A DNA stretch of 64,000 bases from Solibacillus sp. FSL H8-0538 (GTDB taxonomy: Bacteria; Bacillota; Bacilli; Bacillales_A; Planococcaceae): positions 115,001 through 179,000 of the forward strand of contig NZ_JBBOPI010000001.1 in NCBI RefSeq assembly GCF_038003525.1, written 5' to 3'. Both the position numbers and the translations under genes were made by a program. Shown in pieces: positions 28,269 through 37,835 of the stretch (positions are counted from its first letter, which is position 1; the number at the start of each line of letters is the position of its first letter). Under the pieces are notes generated by a model, which saw only the letters and a program-made list of their open reading frames with translations, did no database searches and was not told where the DNA came from.

Positions 28269-29012
28269 TTAAGCCTCCTTTATTTTAAAAATTTTTAACA
28301 TCGTTAATTCACGTACATTGTATTTTTGTAAGAAATTCATAATCATAACCGTTAATAAACCTTCGCTCACAGCTAAAGGAATTTGTGTTAATGCGAAAAT
28401 ACCACTAAATTTCGTAAATGATTGCCAAAAACCGCCTACTTCTGATGGGAATGCTAGTGCTAGCTGGAATGAAGTTACAACATATGTACCAAGATCACCT
28501 AACATTGCAGCTAAAAATATGGCGATAGAGAATGAAAAGCCTAATTTACTTGCTAATTTATAGACACCATATACAATCATTGGACCCGCAATGGCCATTG
28601 AGAAAACATTGGCACCTAAAGTAGTTAAACCACCATGCGCTAATAGTAATGATTGGAATAGTAATACGATTGATCCGATGACGCTCATCGCAAGTGGGCC
28701 GAATAGCATCGTTCCTAAGCCAACCCCAGTTGGATGTGAACAGCTCCCTGTAACAGAAGGGATTTTTAATGCAGACAAGACGAATGCAAATGCGCCGGAT
28801 AATCCAAGCAACATTTTTGTTTCAGGATGTTCTGTGATTGTTTTTCGAATAGAACGTAGACCTAAAATAAAGAAAGGTAGCGAAATTAATGACCAAAAAA
28901 TGGCCCATTGTAACGGCAAGAATCCTTCCATAATGTGCATTGCGTATGCTTGTTTAGGAATAAATAGTAGTGCAATTGAAAAATAACTCAGTTTCCAAAA
29001 TTGGTTTTTCAT
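28269..29012 (-). CDS. cbiM: Cobalt ECF substrate-binding membrane protein CbiM
   Basis: A 247-aa protein. An N-terminal signal-like segment ends AYA just before MHIMEGFLP, the conserved mature N-terminus whose amine and His bind Co(II). Further motifs are [29 protein letters not shown] and about seven helices. Removal of the leader by signal peptidase is needed for the family's metal site. AGGAGG supports the ATG at 29012; the longer open frame upstream overlaps the riboswitch terminator and is not coding. Confidence 0.95.
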   Translation of the reverse strand: MKNQFWKLSYFSIALLFIPKQAYAMHIMEGFLPLQWAIFWSLISLPFFILGLRSIRKTITEHPETKMLLGLSGAFAFVLSALKIPSVTGSCSHPTGVGLGTMLFGPLAMSVIGSIVLLFQSLLLAHGGLTTLGANVFSMAIAGPMIVYGVYKLASKLGFSFSIAIFLAAMLGDLGTYVVTSFQLALAFPSEVGGFWQSFTKFSGIFALTQIPLAVSEGLLTVMIMNFLQKYNVRELTMLKIFKIKEA

Positions 29013-29044
29013 GTGCTTCCTCCTTTTTTGACGACAAAAAGTGC

Positions 29045-29080
29045 GCAAAAAAGCACTTTCGCTGTGGAGGGAAAGTGCAT
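29045..29080 (-). terminator. Riboswitch-controlled terminator before cbiM
   Basis: On the minus strand GCACTTTC pairs with GAAAGTGC around an 11-base loop and is followed by TTTTTTG. It lies between the cobalamin aptamer and cbiM and is the likely expression platform. Confidence 0.85.
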
Positions 29081-29138
29081 GAGAAAAAAGCTTAAAATAG
29101 CCTTTTTTCCACACCTATCCTCGTAGGTTGAAATGTTC

Positions 29139-29296
29139 GTAAGTCTGTTGGCAGGTCTCCTGGCTCATCATCAACACGCCTCACACCTTCCCGTTTTAAA
29201 AACAGTGGTATTTTGTGAGTTGCTCCGATTAACAGTGGCGGGACCGCGACGGATTTGCACCGTACTTCCCTTTTAAGCTAAGTTACATTAGCACCA
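29139..29296 (-). promoter_or_regulatory. Cobalamin riboswitch upstream of cbiMNQO
   Basis: Read on the minus strand it shows the full class I pattern: GGTGC, TTAAAAGGGAA, GGTGCAAATCC, CCCGCCACTGTTA and the B12 box AGCCAGGAGACCTGCC (29149-29164). A terminator follows. Cobalamin binding is expected to favour termination and so repress cobalt uptake. Confidence 0.95.
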
Positions 29297-29487
29297 AAAA
29301 ACGATTCAATTGTCATCTTCGGCAATTAGTGTACCACCATAAAAAAAATTTGGCTATTATATTTTTTAGAACATTGAGATTTCTATGTATTTGTAATTTT
29401 AGCACGTAAAACAAAGAATTAAATTGTACTGCATACGGAAATAAAATCTTTTTATTAATGAATAGTTGTGGTATTTTAAAATAAGCA

Positions 29488-29516
29488 TTAAATTCAGAAA
29501 ACAATAAAAATATAAT
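29488..29516 (+). promoter_or_regulatory. Possible sigma-A promoter of the corrin operon
   Basis: TTAAAT at 29488-29493 and TATAAT at 29511-29516 are separated by 17 bp, placing transcription start a few bases before the riboswitch aptamer. The -35 box is poor. Confidence 0.4.
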
Positions 29517-29526
29517 ATAGCGAAAT

Positions 29527-29680
29527 TATTAAGTGCTCGAAAAATTCGAGGTAAAAGGGAAACTAGTAGAATTCTAGTACAGCCCCCGCTACTGTAATAG
29601 CTGATGAAATCATGAGACCACCATGTATTTGGGAAGGTGTGAGAGTAAGGTGAAGCTTAAGTCAGGAAACCTGCTTAGTA
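29527..29680 (+). promoter_or_regulatory. Cobalamin riboswitch upstream of the corrin operon
   Basis: GTGCTCGA, GGTAAAAGGGAA, a small hairpin, ACAGCCCCCGCTACTGTAA, GGGAAGGTGTGAGAG and the B12 box AAGTCAGGAAACCTGC (29659-29674) occur in the correct order. It is compact compared with the divergent riboswitch, with P4 shortened to an ACTAG/CTAGT hairpin. Confidence 0.93.
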
Positions 29681-29775
29681 ATGTTGTGAAAATTTTTCGG
29701 AGGGAGAAATTTAGGCAAAGTAGTATACGATCATGTACTACTGTTTTTGTAGTGCTTTTTTTAATAAATGAGCTG

Positions 29776-29813
29776 CAAGCCTTTACTCTCTTTTTGAGAG
29801 TAAAGGCTTTTTT
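29776..29813 (+). terminator. Riboswitch-controlled terminator before the corrin operon
   Basis: AAGCCTTTACTCTC pairs perfectly with GAGAGTAAAGGCTT around a TTTTT loop, followed by a T run. It sits between the aptamer and the first gene, so it is a leader attenuator. Confidence 0.92.
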
Positions 29814-29839
29814 ATTGCGTATTTTTAGGGGGAACAACA

Positions 29840-31474
29840 GTGCAAAAGGGGAAAATTTTCGTAGTCGGTTTTGGACCTGGAGACTATGAGCATATTACGA
29901 AACGAGCAGTAGATGCGTTAAAGCAAAGTGATTTTATTATTGGTTATAAAACGTACGTGGAATTAATAGAGCATCTTGTTACCGCTAAATCGATTGTTAG
30001 TACAGGGATGACAGAGGAAGTATCGCGTGCACAAGAAGCAGTAAGGCAGGCGGAGGCAGGAAATATTGTGTCGGTTATTTCAAGTGGCGATGCCGGCGTT
30101 TATGGAATGGCAGGGCTTGTGTATGAAGTACTTATTGAGCTTGGTTGGACGGAGAAGGATGGCATCGCGGTAGAAGTAGTACCAGGAATTTCAGCGATTA
30201 ACTCTTGTGCAAGCTTACTCGGCGCACCAGTTATGCATGACTCTTGTACGATCAGCTTAAGCGACCATTTAACACCGTGGAAAATTATTGAGAAACGTAT
30301 TGAAGCGGCGGCAATGGCGGATTTTGTGATTGCTTTTTATAATCCGAAAAGCGGTCGACGTACACGCCAAATTGTTGAAGCACAGCGAATTTTATTGGAA
30401 TATCGTTCGCCTGCAACACCAGTCGGGCTAGTGAAAAGTGCCTACCGAGAGCGTCAAGAAATTGTAATGACGACGCTTGCAGAAATGTTAAATCATGATA
30501 TTGGGATGTTAACGACAGTTGTTGTTGGGAATTCATCCACATTTTTCTACGATAATAAGATGATTACACCACGTGGCTATCAACGTAAATATACACTTGG
30601 TGAAGAAAAGCAACCCCTTCGTCCACATCAACGCTTGAAAAAAGAAGCGGAACCATGGGCAATGGATCAGGAAACGGGGGAAGCCGCGAGTGGATATGAG
30701 CAAATTTCCGTGCAAAAAATAAAAAAGCCAAAGAAATCATCGCTTGAGATGGCATCACTAGCACTTTCACTTGTGACAAAAAAGCCCATAACGTCGTCTA
30801 AAACGTATATTCAACAAAGCATTGAATCCATTTTTGAAGTGGCAGTTAGTCCAGGGGTAGCTAATAAATTTTTCACATCTGAGCAAATGCGTACACTCGC
30901 AGACATTGTAGGCGAGAACGGGACGATGGAATATACGCCTGAGCATCAAATTCATTTGAAAATTCCAACGGATGATCCACAAGCGATTGTGGATGCGCTT
31001 CGCCAGGTTGAATTTTTAGTCGCTCCAATTGGCGATGTAGTGAATATAAAGGCATGTGATTTTTGTTATGGGGAAAAGGCCGAGTCGATTCCTTATGCGG
31101 AGCAACTACAGGAGCAACTTGGTGGACTGAATTTACCTAAGCAATTACATATTGGCTTCAACGGTTGTGGTATGGCTTGTTACCGTGCAGTTTTTGATGA
31201 TATTGGAATTGTCTATCGAAAAAGTAAATTTGATATTTTTCTTGGCGCGAAGCCCGTTGGACGGACAGCGCATGCAGCACAGCCGGTTGTAGAAGGATTA
31301 GAGCCGGAGCAGCTTGTATCCCTAATAACAGAAATTATTAATGAATATAAAGCAAACGCACATCCAAATGAAAGATTGTTCAAATACTTCAAGCGTGTGA
31401 AAAAGATTTTGAACTTCGACTATCAAGATATGATGACAAAAATTAAAGTCGAGCCGGCCCCGTGTGGTGATTAG
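29840..31474 (+). CDS. cbiH: Precorrin/cobalt-factor III C17-methyltransferase with Fe-S domain (CbiH60 type)
   Basis: A 544-aa fusion. Residues about 1-245 are a tetrapyrrole methylase (FVVGFGPGDYEHIT, ISSGDAGVYGMAGL, VVPGISAINSCASLLG). They methylate C17 and contract the ring. A Lys-rich linker (about 250-310) leads to a C-terminal sulfite/nitrite-reductase-like ferredoxin domain with cysteines in KACDFC and FNGCGMACYRA, suited to a 4Fe-4S cluster. This matches the long CbiH60 of Bacillus megaterium. The start is GTG with AGGGGG upstream. It is the first gene of the riboswitch-controlled operon. Confidence 0.93.
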   Translation: MQKGKIFVVGFGPGDYEHITKRAVDALKQSDFIIGYKTYVELIEHLVTAKSIVSTGMTEEVSRAQEAVRQAEAGNIVSVISSGDAGVYGMAGLVYEVLIELGWTEKDGIAVEVVPGISAINSCASLLGAPVMHDSCTISLSDHLTPWKIIEKRIEAAAMADFVIAFYNPKSGRRTRQIVEAQRILLEYRSPATPVGLVKSAYRERQEIVMTTLAEMLNHDIGMLTTVVVGNSSTFFYDNKMITPRGYQRKYTLGEEKQPLRPHQRLKKEAEPWAMDQETGEAASGYEQISVQKIKKPKKSSLEMASLALSLVTKKPITSSKTYIQQSIESIFEVAVSPGVANKFFTSEQMRTLADIVGENGTMEYTPEHQIHLKIPTDDPQAIVDALRQVEFLVAPIGDVVNIKACDFCYGEKAESIPYAEQLQEQLGGLNLPKQLHIGFNGCGMACYRAVFDDIGIVYRKSKFDIFLGAKPVGRTAHAAQPVVEGLEPEQLVSLITEIINEYKANAHPNERLFKYFKRVKKILNFDYQDMMTKIKVEPAPCGD

Positions 31475-31485
31475 GAGGAGCTTTC

Positions 31486-32247
31486 ATGATTTTATTTTTA
31501 GCGGGCACGAGTGATGCGCGTGCATTAGCGGTTCAATTACAAAGTAAAGGGTACGAGTTACTCGCAACAGTCGTAACAGAATCAGCAGCAACGAGCTTGC
31601 AAGAAGCGGGTATTGCGCATCGAATTGGTCGCTTATCCGCAGAGGAAATGCAGGAGCTAGCAATAAGTATCGGTTGCAAGTGCATTGTAGATGCGAGTCA
31701 CCCATTTGCGGAGGAAGCATCGAAGCAAGCAATGGTAGCTGCAAAAGAAGTAGGCATTCCCTATATTCGTTATGAGCGTCAGCAACAGAAACATGTACAT
31801 CCACTTATTACAGAAGTGGATAGCTATGAGGCAGCTGCAAATCTTGCGTTGCAAAAAGGTGGCACGATTATGCTGACTACCGGTAGTAAAACGCTCGCAA
31901 CGTTTACGAGTGTTCTACTGCAGCAAGAAGGCATACGCGTTATTGCACGCATGCTACCGAATCTTGAAAATATGGAGAAATGCCAAGCGCTTGGTGTCAT
32001 GCAACGCGATATTGTGGCAATACAGGGTCCTTTTTCGCAGGAACTAAATGAAGCACTATACAAGCAGTATGGTGTCACATTGATGATTACGAAGGCAAGC
32101 GGAAAAGTAGGTTCAGTAGATGAAAAAATTGAGGCTGCACTTGATTGCGGCATTGAAACAATTGTGATTCAGCGCCCGAATATTCGTTACGGGCAGCAAT
32201 TTGTAGCGTTTGAAGAAATTGAGCAAGCAATTCAACAACTATTTTAG
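31486..32247 (+). CDS. cbiJ: Cobalt-precorrin-6A reductase
   Basis: A 253-aa CbiJ/CobK family protein, reducing the corrin ring of (cobalt-)precorrin-6A with a pyridine nucleotide. The N-terminal ILFLAGTSDARALA, the central IVDASHPFAEEASKQA and IPYIRYER are family landmarks, and IMLTTGSKTLATF marks the second half. It lies 11 bp after cbiH with AGGAGG upstream. Confidence 0.93.
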   Translation: MILFLAGTSDARALAVQLQSKGYELLATVVTESAATSLQEAGIAHRIGRLSAEEMQELAISIGCKCIVDASHPFAEEASKQAMVAAKEVGIPYIRYERQQQKHVHPLITEVDSYEAAANLALQKGGTIMLTTGSKTLATFTSVLLQQEGIRVIARMLPNLENMEKCQALGVMQRDIVAIQGPFSQELNEALYKQYGVTLMITKASGKVGSVDEKIEAALDCGIETIVIQRPNIRYGQQFVAFEEIEQAIQQLF

Positions 32248-32258
32248 GAGGAATATAC

Positions 32259-32918
32259 ATGAATTTTAATACAGACTTTACACCATTAACGGTAGACCCA
32301 GACAAAATTTATGATTATAGCTTTAGCATTATTAAAGAAGAAATGGGAGAGCACCATTTTACAGATGAGCAGTGGATGGTTGTACGTCGTATTATCCATG
32401 CTTCTGCAGATTTTGAATTAGGCCGTAGTGTACTGTTTACACCGGGTGCAATTGAAGCAGGGATACAATCTATTTTAGCGGGACGACATGTTGTGGCTGA
32501 CGTACAAATGATCGAGAGTGGTTCAGGCCGCAAACGTTTCCAAAAGCATGGCGGGGATTTACATTGCTATATTGCAGACCCAGAAGTGTGGACGGTAGCG
32601 AAGGCACAAAATACAACACGTGCAATAATTTCTATGCAAAAAGCAGTACGTCTGCAAGAAGGTGGCATATATGCAATTGGAAATGCACCAACCGCTTTAT
32701 TGGAACTTATTCGCTTAATTAAAAACGGGGAAGCAAAACCAGATTTAATTATTGGTATGCCAGTTGGTTTCGTATCCGCAGCAGAGTCAAAAGAAGAGTT
32801 AGCTAAACTAGAAGGGATTCCGTTCATTACAAATGTTGGGCGTAAAGGCGGCAGTACGGTAACGGTTGCCGCATTAAATGCGATTTCCCTTTTAGCTGAC
32901 GAACGAGCGAAAAAATAA
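32259..32918 (+). CDS. cbiC: Cobalt-precorrin-8 methylmutase
   Basis: A 219-aa CbiC/CobH protein moving the C11 methyl to C12 to give cobyrinate. Landmarks are RRIIHASADFELG with the catalytic histidine, VVADVQMIESG, IYAIGNAPTALLELIRLI and IGMPVGFVSAAESKEEL. Length is normal, with AGGAGG upstream. The next gene begins 4 bp after the stop. Confidence 0.95.
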   Translation: MNFNTDFTPLTVDPDKIYDYSFSIIKEEMGEHHFTDEQWMVVRRIIHASADFELGRSVLFTPGAIEAGIQSILAGRHVVADVQMIESGSGRKRFQKHGGDLHCYIADPEVWTVAKAQNTTRAIISMQKAVRLQEGGIYAIGNAPTALLELIRLIKNGEAKPDLIIGMPVGFVSAAESKEELAKLEGIPFITNVGRKGGSTVTVAALNAISLLADERAKK

Positions 32919-32922
32919 GCAT

Positions 32923-34053
32923 ATGCGCAAGCCAGAAAGAGATCCAAAGGAAATGCGACATGGCTATACAACGGGCGCTTGTGCAACAGCGGTAACAAAG
33001 GCCGCATTAACTGCTTTACTAACAACAGAAGAGCAAGAAACAGCGACGATTCATTTACCGGTTGGTCGAGATGCTACGTTTACGATTGAGTCTTGTGTAT
33101 TTGAAGCGAACGCTGTGACGTGCGAAACGATTAAGGATGCTGGTGACGATCCGGATGCTACACATAAAGCGCGCATTTTAAGCACAGTCCGTCTTGTTGA
33201 ACAGGTGGGCATCCATTTAGATGGCGGTGTTGGCGTTGGCCGTGTTACAAAACCGGGTTTACCGGTAGATGTAGGGCAAGCCGCGATTAATCCAGTGCCA
33301 CGCAAAATGATTTTATCGACAGTGCAAGAGGTATTGGATGAATTTCAAGTGTCATCCGGTGTTGAGGTTGTCATTTCTGTACCAGATGGTGAGGAAATGG
33401 CCAAAAAAACATTGAATGGCCGACTTGGTATTATAGGCGGTATTTCCATTTTAGGCACGCGCGGCACAGTCGTTCCATTTTCGAGCTCCGCTTATATGGC
33501 GAGTATCGTGCAGGCGATTAGTGTAGCGAAGGCAGTAGGGTGCGACCATTTAGTCATTACAACAGGGGGGCGCAGCGAGAAATATGCGATGGCTCAATAT
33601 CCTCATTTGCAGGAAGAGGCATTTATTGAGATGGGGGACTTTGTTGGTTTTACATTAAAGCACTGTAAAAAACAAGGAATCCCACAAGTCTCACTCGTTG
33701 GCATGATGGGTAAATTTTCGAAAGTTGCTCAAGGTGTCATGATGGTACATTCAAAAAGTGCACCAATTAATTTTGGGTTTTTAGCGCAGCTAGCACAACA
33801 TGCAGGTGCATCACAGGAAACAGTGGCAGAAGTGTTAGCGGCAAATACAGCATCACAAGTTGGAGAGTTAATACTGGAACTTGGACATACGAAATTTTTC
33901 GATTTGCTTTGTAAGTCTTGTTGCTACGCCTCATTGAATCATATTAAAGGTGGGATGACGCTTTCAACATCACTGTATTCCATGAAAAGTGAGCTATTAG
34001 GAAGGGCTGAGAATATTGCAACAATCGATGAAAATGATTGGTATCGGGGATAA
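32923..34053 (+). CDS. cbiD: Cobalt-precorrin-5B C1-methyltransferase
   Basis: A 376-aa CbiD protein, required for C1 methylation in the cobalt-early pathway. Motifs are [19 protein letters not shown] at the N-terminus, [26 protein letters not shown] and [17 protein letters not shown]. It ends inside the next reading frame, overlapping cbiET by about 26 bp, which suggests coupling. Confidence 0.95.
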   Translation: MRKPERDPKEMRHGYTTGACATAVTKAALTALLTTEEQETATIHLPVGRDATFTIESCVFEANAVTCETIKDAGDDPDATHKARILSTVRLVEQVGIHLDGGVGVGRVTKPGLPVDVGQAAINPVPRKMILSTVQEVLDEFQVSSGVEVVISVPDGEEMAKKTLNGRLGIIGGISILGTRGTVVPFSSSAYMASIVQAISVAKAVGCDHLVITTGGRSEKYAMAQYPHLQEEAFIEMGDFVGFTLKHCKKQGIPQVSLVGMMGKFSKVAQGVMMVHSKSAPINFGFLAQLAQHAGASQETVAEVLAANTASQVGELILELGHTKFFDLLCKSCCYASLNHIKGGMTLSTSLYSMKSELLGRAENIATIDENDWYRG

Positions 34054-35230
34054 CGGAGTTACGGGCTTGTTGCCGCAATATAAAGAGTGGATTGATGAAA
34101 GTGAACTCCTTGTTGGCGGGGAGCGTGCACTGGATTTTTTCGAAGATTATACGGGTGAAAAAATCGTTGTCAAAGGTGGCTTAACGAAGCTTGTAGCCGC
34201 TTTGCAGCAAGAAACTCGGAAAACGGTCATTTTAGCATCAGGGGATCCACTCTTTTATGGCATAGGTGGTTATTTAGCCAAAAAGTTACCGCTCGAAATT
34301 TATCCGACGATGAGTTCTGTGCAACTAGCCTTTTCGCGTATGCAAGAAAGCTGGCAAGATGCTTATTTAACAAGCTTACACGGTCGTTCGATTAAAGGGT
34401 TAGCACAGCGTATTAATGGACGAGGCAAGGTGGCGTTATTAACGGACGAAGAAAACAGTCCGAACGCGATTGCACGCTATTTAAAACATTTCGGTATGCA
34501 TGAGTACAAAGCCTTCGTAGCAGAGAACTTAGACGGTGCTGATGAAAAATACGGCTGGTATACGCTTGATGAAATGGAGCAACAGGCGTTTTCACCGTTA
34601 AACGTAGTTATTTTACTCGCGACATATGCGCCAAAACAGTATCCACTCGGAATTGATGATGAGGAGTTTTCACAGCGCAAGCCAGATAAGGGGCTCATTA
34701 CGAAAAAAGAAATTCGTGTCCTTAGTTTACAAGCAATGCAGCTTCGTTCCACAAGTGTCGTTTGGGATATTGGTACATGTACGGGTTCGATGGCCATTGA
34801 AGCAGGAAAAATCGCACACGAAGGGCAAGTATTTGCAGTCGAAAAGAATGAACTAGACTTACAAAATTGCTTGCAAAATCAGCAAAAGTTCCGTGTTGAT
34901 GTAACGGCCATTCATGCAAAGGCACCAGAAGGATTAGACCGTTTCCCAAACCCGGATGCAATTTTTATTGGTGGATCGGGCGGCGAAATGGCGGAGCTAC
35001 TTAAGCTTTGTACATCGCGTCTAAAGGAAAATGGACGTCTTGTCATGAATGTTGCGACGATTGAGAATTTATATAAGGCAGTAACCGCATTAAAAGAAAA
35101 CGGCTGTGAGGTTTCGATTTTACAAGCACAATTAGCGCGTAGTAAGCCTATTTTGGATATGACTCGTTTTGTTCCGTTAAATCCGATTTACATTATTACA
35201 GCGTCTCGAAAGGAACAAGAACATGAATAA
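34028..35230 (+). CDS. cbiET: Cobalt-precorrin-7 C5/C15-methyltransferase and decarboxylase fusion
   Basis: A protein of about 400 aa fusing CbiE and CbiT. Residues 1-200 are a tetrapyrrole methylase ([25 protein letters not shown]). Residues about 215-400 are a class I SAM methyltransferase ([26 protein letters not shown]). The fusion methylates C5 and C15 and removes the C12 acetate carboxyl. The start is uncertain: ATGs at 34028 and 34034 both lie within cbiD, and no strong ribosome binding site is visible. A TTG at 34016 is unlikely. Stop overlaps cbiL by 8 bp. Confidence 0.93.
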   Translation: MKMIGIGDNGVTGLLPQYKEWIDESELLVGGERALDFFEDYTGEKIVVKGGLTKLVAALQQETRKTVILASGDPLFYGIGGYLAKKLPLEIYPTMSSVQLAFSRMQESWQDAYLTSLHGRSIKGLAQRINGRGKVALLTDEENSPNAIARYLKHFGMHEYKAFVAENLDGADEKYGWYTLDEMEQQAFSPLNVVILLATYAPKQYPLGIDDEEFSQRKPDKGLITKKEIRVLSLQAMQLRSTSVVWDIGTCTGSMAIEAGKIAHEGQVFAVEKNELDLQNCLQNQQKFRVDVTAIHAKAPEGLDRFPNPDAIFIGGSGGEMAELLKLCTSRLKENGRLVMNVATIENLYKAVTALKENGCEVSILQAQLARSKPILDMTRFVPLNPIYIITASRKEQEHE

Positions 35231-35930
35231 TTTAGGTACGTTATACGGACTAGGCGTTGGACCAGGGGACCCAGAACTAATTACGGTAAAGGCGTTTCGC
35301 ATCATTCAAGAGTCACCTGTTATTGCTTATCCCAAAAAACTAAAGGGCAGTAAAAGCTATGCACATCGCATTGTGGATGTATATATCAATCCAGAAGAAA
35401 AAGAAATGTTGGGGCTAGTGTTTCCGATGACGAAAGATGAAGAAACACTTGCACGTGAATGGAAGAAATCTGTAGAAGCTGTGTACGAAAAACTAGCGGA
35501 AGGAAAAGATGTGGCCTTTGTAACAGAAGGGGACCCGATGCTATTTAGTACGTTTATACATATGATGAAATTAATGCGGAAATTACATCCAGAAGTAGAA
35601 ATTTTAACAGTACCCGGCATTTCGTCATTTAACGGTTCAGCCAATCGACTAGGAATTGCACTAGCGGACGGGGATGAGCATGTGGCGATGATTCCAGCGC
35701 AAGATGATTATGACATGATGAAAAAGGCGCTAGAGGACCATGACGGCATTGTCTTTATTAAAGTCGCAAAAGTATTGGATTTAATGCTTGGCTTATTAAA
35801 AGAAATGGATTTATGGGATAAAGCTGTTGTCGTTACAAAAGTAACATCAGATGAAGAAATTATTTGGCAGTTGGATGAGCTTGAAGGTGTGGAACTGAAC
35901 TATTTATCATTAATGGTGGTGCGTAAATAA
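35223..35930 (+). CDS. cbiL: Cobalt-factor II C20-methyltransferase
   Basis: A 235-aa tetrapyrrole methylase of the CbiL/CobI type ([49 protein letters not shown]). It adds the C20 methyl early in corrin synthesis. It overlaps cbiET and abuts cbiF (the stop and start share TAATG), so these genes are tightly coupled. Confidence 0.94.
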   Translation: MNNLGTLYGLGVGPGDPELITVKAFRIIQESPVIAYPKKLKGSKSYAHRIVDVYINPEEKEMLGLVFPMTKDEETLAREWKKSVEAVYEKLAEGKDVAFVTEGDPMLFSTFIHMMKLMRKLHPEVEILTVPGISSFNGSANRLGIALADGDEHVAMIPAQDDYDMMKKALEDHDGIVFIKVAKVLDLMLGLLKEMDLWDKAVVVTKVTSDEEIIWQLDELEGVELNYLSLMVVRK

Positions 35931-36712
35931 TGGAGAAGATTTGGATTGTAGGAGCAGGACCCGGAGACCCAGATTTAATTACAGTAAAAGGGCTACAAAT
36001 ACTGCGAACAGCAGACGTTATAATGTACACAGACTCGCTTGTCAATGAAATATTAATTGCAAAAGCAAAGCCTGATGCGGAAATTATTCGTACGGCGGGT
36101 ATGCATTTACAGGAAATGGTCGATACGATGGTTGACCGCGTTAAAGCCGGGAAAACAATTGCGCGCATGCATACAGGAGATCCGGCAATGTACGGTGCCA
36201 TTATGGAGCAAGTTGCATTGTTAAAAGAGCACGGGATTGGTTACGAAGTGATTCCTGGTGTAAGTTCGGTGTTTGCATCAGCTGCTGCTATTGGTGCAGA
36301 GCTGACGATTCCGGATTTAACTCAAACATTAATTTTGACGCGTGCAGAAGGGCGTACATCGGTACCTGAGTTTGAAAAGTTACGTTTACTTGCAAGCCAC
36401 CATTGTACGATTGCACTATTTTTAAGTGCAACGTTAACGAAGAAAATCGTCAAGGAATTACAAGAGGCAGGGTGGTCAGATGATACGCCAATCGCTGTTA
36501 TTCAACGTGCAACATGGCCAGATCAAAAAATTGTTCGCACAACGTTAATTGATTTAGATGAAGCAATGCGTGTCAATGGGATTCGCAAGCATGCGATGAT
36601 TTTAGCGGGCTGGGCACTTGACCCAAATATTCACGAAAAAGATTATCGTTCAAAATTATATGATGCGACGTTTACGCATGGCTTTAGAAAAGGTGTGCGT
36701 GTTGATGATTGA
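35930..36712 (+). CDS. cbiF: Cobalt-precorrin-4 C11-methyltransferase
   Basis: A 260-aa CbiF/CobM methylase with IVGAGPGDPDLITVKGLQIL, the family's MHTGDPAMYGAI and IPGVSSVFASAAAIG. The motif YTDSLVN is typical of CbiF. It methylates C11 before ring opening by CbiG, whose gene overlaps the end of this one by 8 bp. Confidence 0.95.
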   Translation: MEKIWIVGAGPGDPDLITVKGLQILRTADVIMYTDSLVNEILIAKAKPDAEIIRTAGMHLQEMVDTMVDRVKAGKTIARMHTGDPAMYGAIMEQVALLKEHGIGYEVIPGVSSVFASAAAIGAELTIPDLTQTLILTRAEGRTSVPEFEKLRLLASHHCTIALFLSATLTKKIVKELQEAGWSDDTPIAVIQRATWPDQKIVRTTLIDLDEAMRVNGIRKHAMILAGWALDPNIHEKDYRSKLYDATFTHGFRKGVRVDD

Positions 36713-37826
36713 GCTACAAGAGGGAATCATCCCAACAGTTGATGTCCGTCATCCGTATGCCATCGTCGCTATTACAAAACACGGAGTTCAAATGGGCCGC
36801 GATTTACAGCAGAAATTTGCAAACGCGGACCTTTATTATATGAGCAAATTTGAGCAAGGTGATGAACACGAGCGCCATATTCAGCTATTTTCAGGTACGG
36901 TTCGTTTGCTATTACCGGCACTCTTTAAGCAATATAAAGGTTTAATTTTAATTATTTCACTTGGTGCAGTTGTTCGAATGATTGCACCAATTTTAGTTGA
37001 TAAGAAAAAGGATCCAGGTGTTGTTGTCATTGATGACCGTGGGGAGCATGTTATTAGTGTATTATCCGGCCATTTAGGGGGCGCTAATGCACTGACACAT
37101 GAAATCGCAAATTTAATGGAGGCAAAGGCAGTTATTACAACTGCTTCAGATGTCCAAAAAACTATTCCAGTCGACTTATTCGGTGCGCGTTTTGGTTGGA
37201 TATGGGATAGTGAGGACAAGTTAACACCTGTAAGCGCCTCTGTTGTAAATGAAGAACATGTAGCAATAGTGCAGGAAACGGGTGAGAAGAATTGGTGGAT
37301 GCATGACACTCCGATGCCAAAAGAAATTATTGTGTATTCGTCGATGCAAGAAGCAATTGCTGCAAAGCCACAAGGATCACTAATTATTACCGATCGTTTA
37401 CTAGTCCCGGAAGAGGAAGTTTTATTAGAAAACGGTGTTGTGTATCGCCCGAAATCACTTGTTTTAGGTATGGGCTGCAACCGCGGCACATCACTTGAGG
37501 AAATCGAAGCAATTATTGACGAAACACTTCAGGAGCTCAAATTATCGAAAAAAAGCATCAAAGCCCTATGTACGATTGATCTTAAAAAAGACGAAGCCTG
37601 TTTTTTAGCGATTACACAAAAATACGGGTGGGAATTTATCGTCTATACACCAATAGAACTAAATGAAATGCCGCTACTAAATCCATCAGTAACAGTCTTT
37701 AAATATACAGGTGCATACGGCGTAAGCGAGCCAGCCGCTATGCGTTATGCACAAACAACTAATTTATTGCTACAAAAAAAGAAAAGCGGCAATGCGACGA
37801 TTACTGTTGCACGCCTTACGTATTAG
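36705..37826 (+). CDS. cbiG: Cobalt-precorrin-5A hydrolase
   Basis: A 373-aa CbiG protein that opens the delta-lactone and releases acetaldehyde. The N-terminal half has VISVLSGHLGGANALT, and the C-terminal domain has LVLGMGCNRGTSLEEIEAII and FKYTGAYGVSEPAAM, both diagnostic. The ATG at 36705 overlaps the cbiF stop; a longer open frame upstream lies within cbiF and is not supported. AAAGGTG lies 9 bp before the ATG. Confidence 0.94.
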   Translation: MIELQEGIIPTVDVRHPYAIVAITKHGVQMGRDLQQKFANADLYYMSKFEQGDEHERHIQLFSGTVRLLLPALFKQYKGLILIISLGAVVRMIAPILVDKKKDPGVVVIDDRGEHVISVLSGHLGGANALTHEIANLMEAKAVITTASDVQKTIPVDLFGARFGWIWDSEDKLTPVSASVVNEEHVAIVQETGEKNWWMHDTPMPKEIIVYSSMQEAIAAKPQGSLIITDRLLVPEEEVLLENGVVYRPKSLVLGMGCNRGTSLEEIEAIIDETLQELKLSKKSIKALCTIDLKKDEACFLAITQKYGWEFIVYTPIELNEMPLLNPSVTVFKYTGAYGVSEPAAMRYAQTTNLLLQKKKSGNATITVARLTY

Positions 37827-37835
37827 GAGGAGCTT

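Noticed and set aside
29081-29114. N-terminal extension of cbiM to 29114
   Set aside because: It runs through the riboswitch terminator; AGGAGG and the signal-like leader place the start at 29012.
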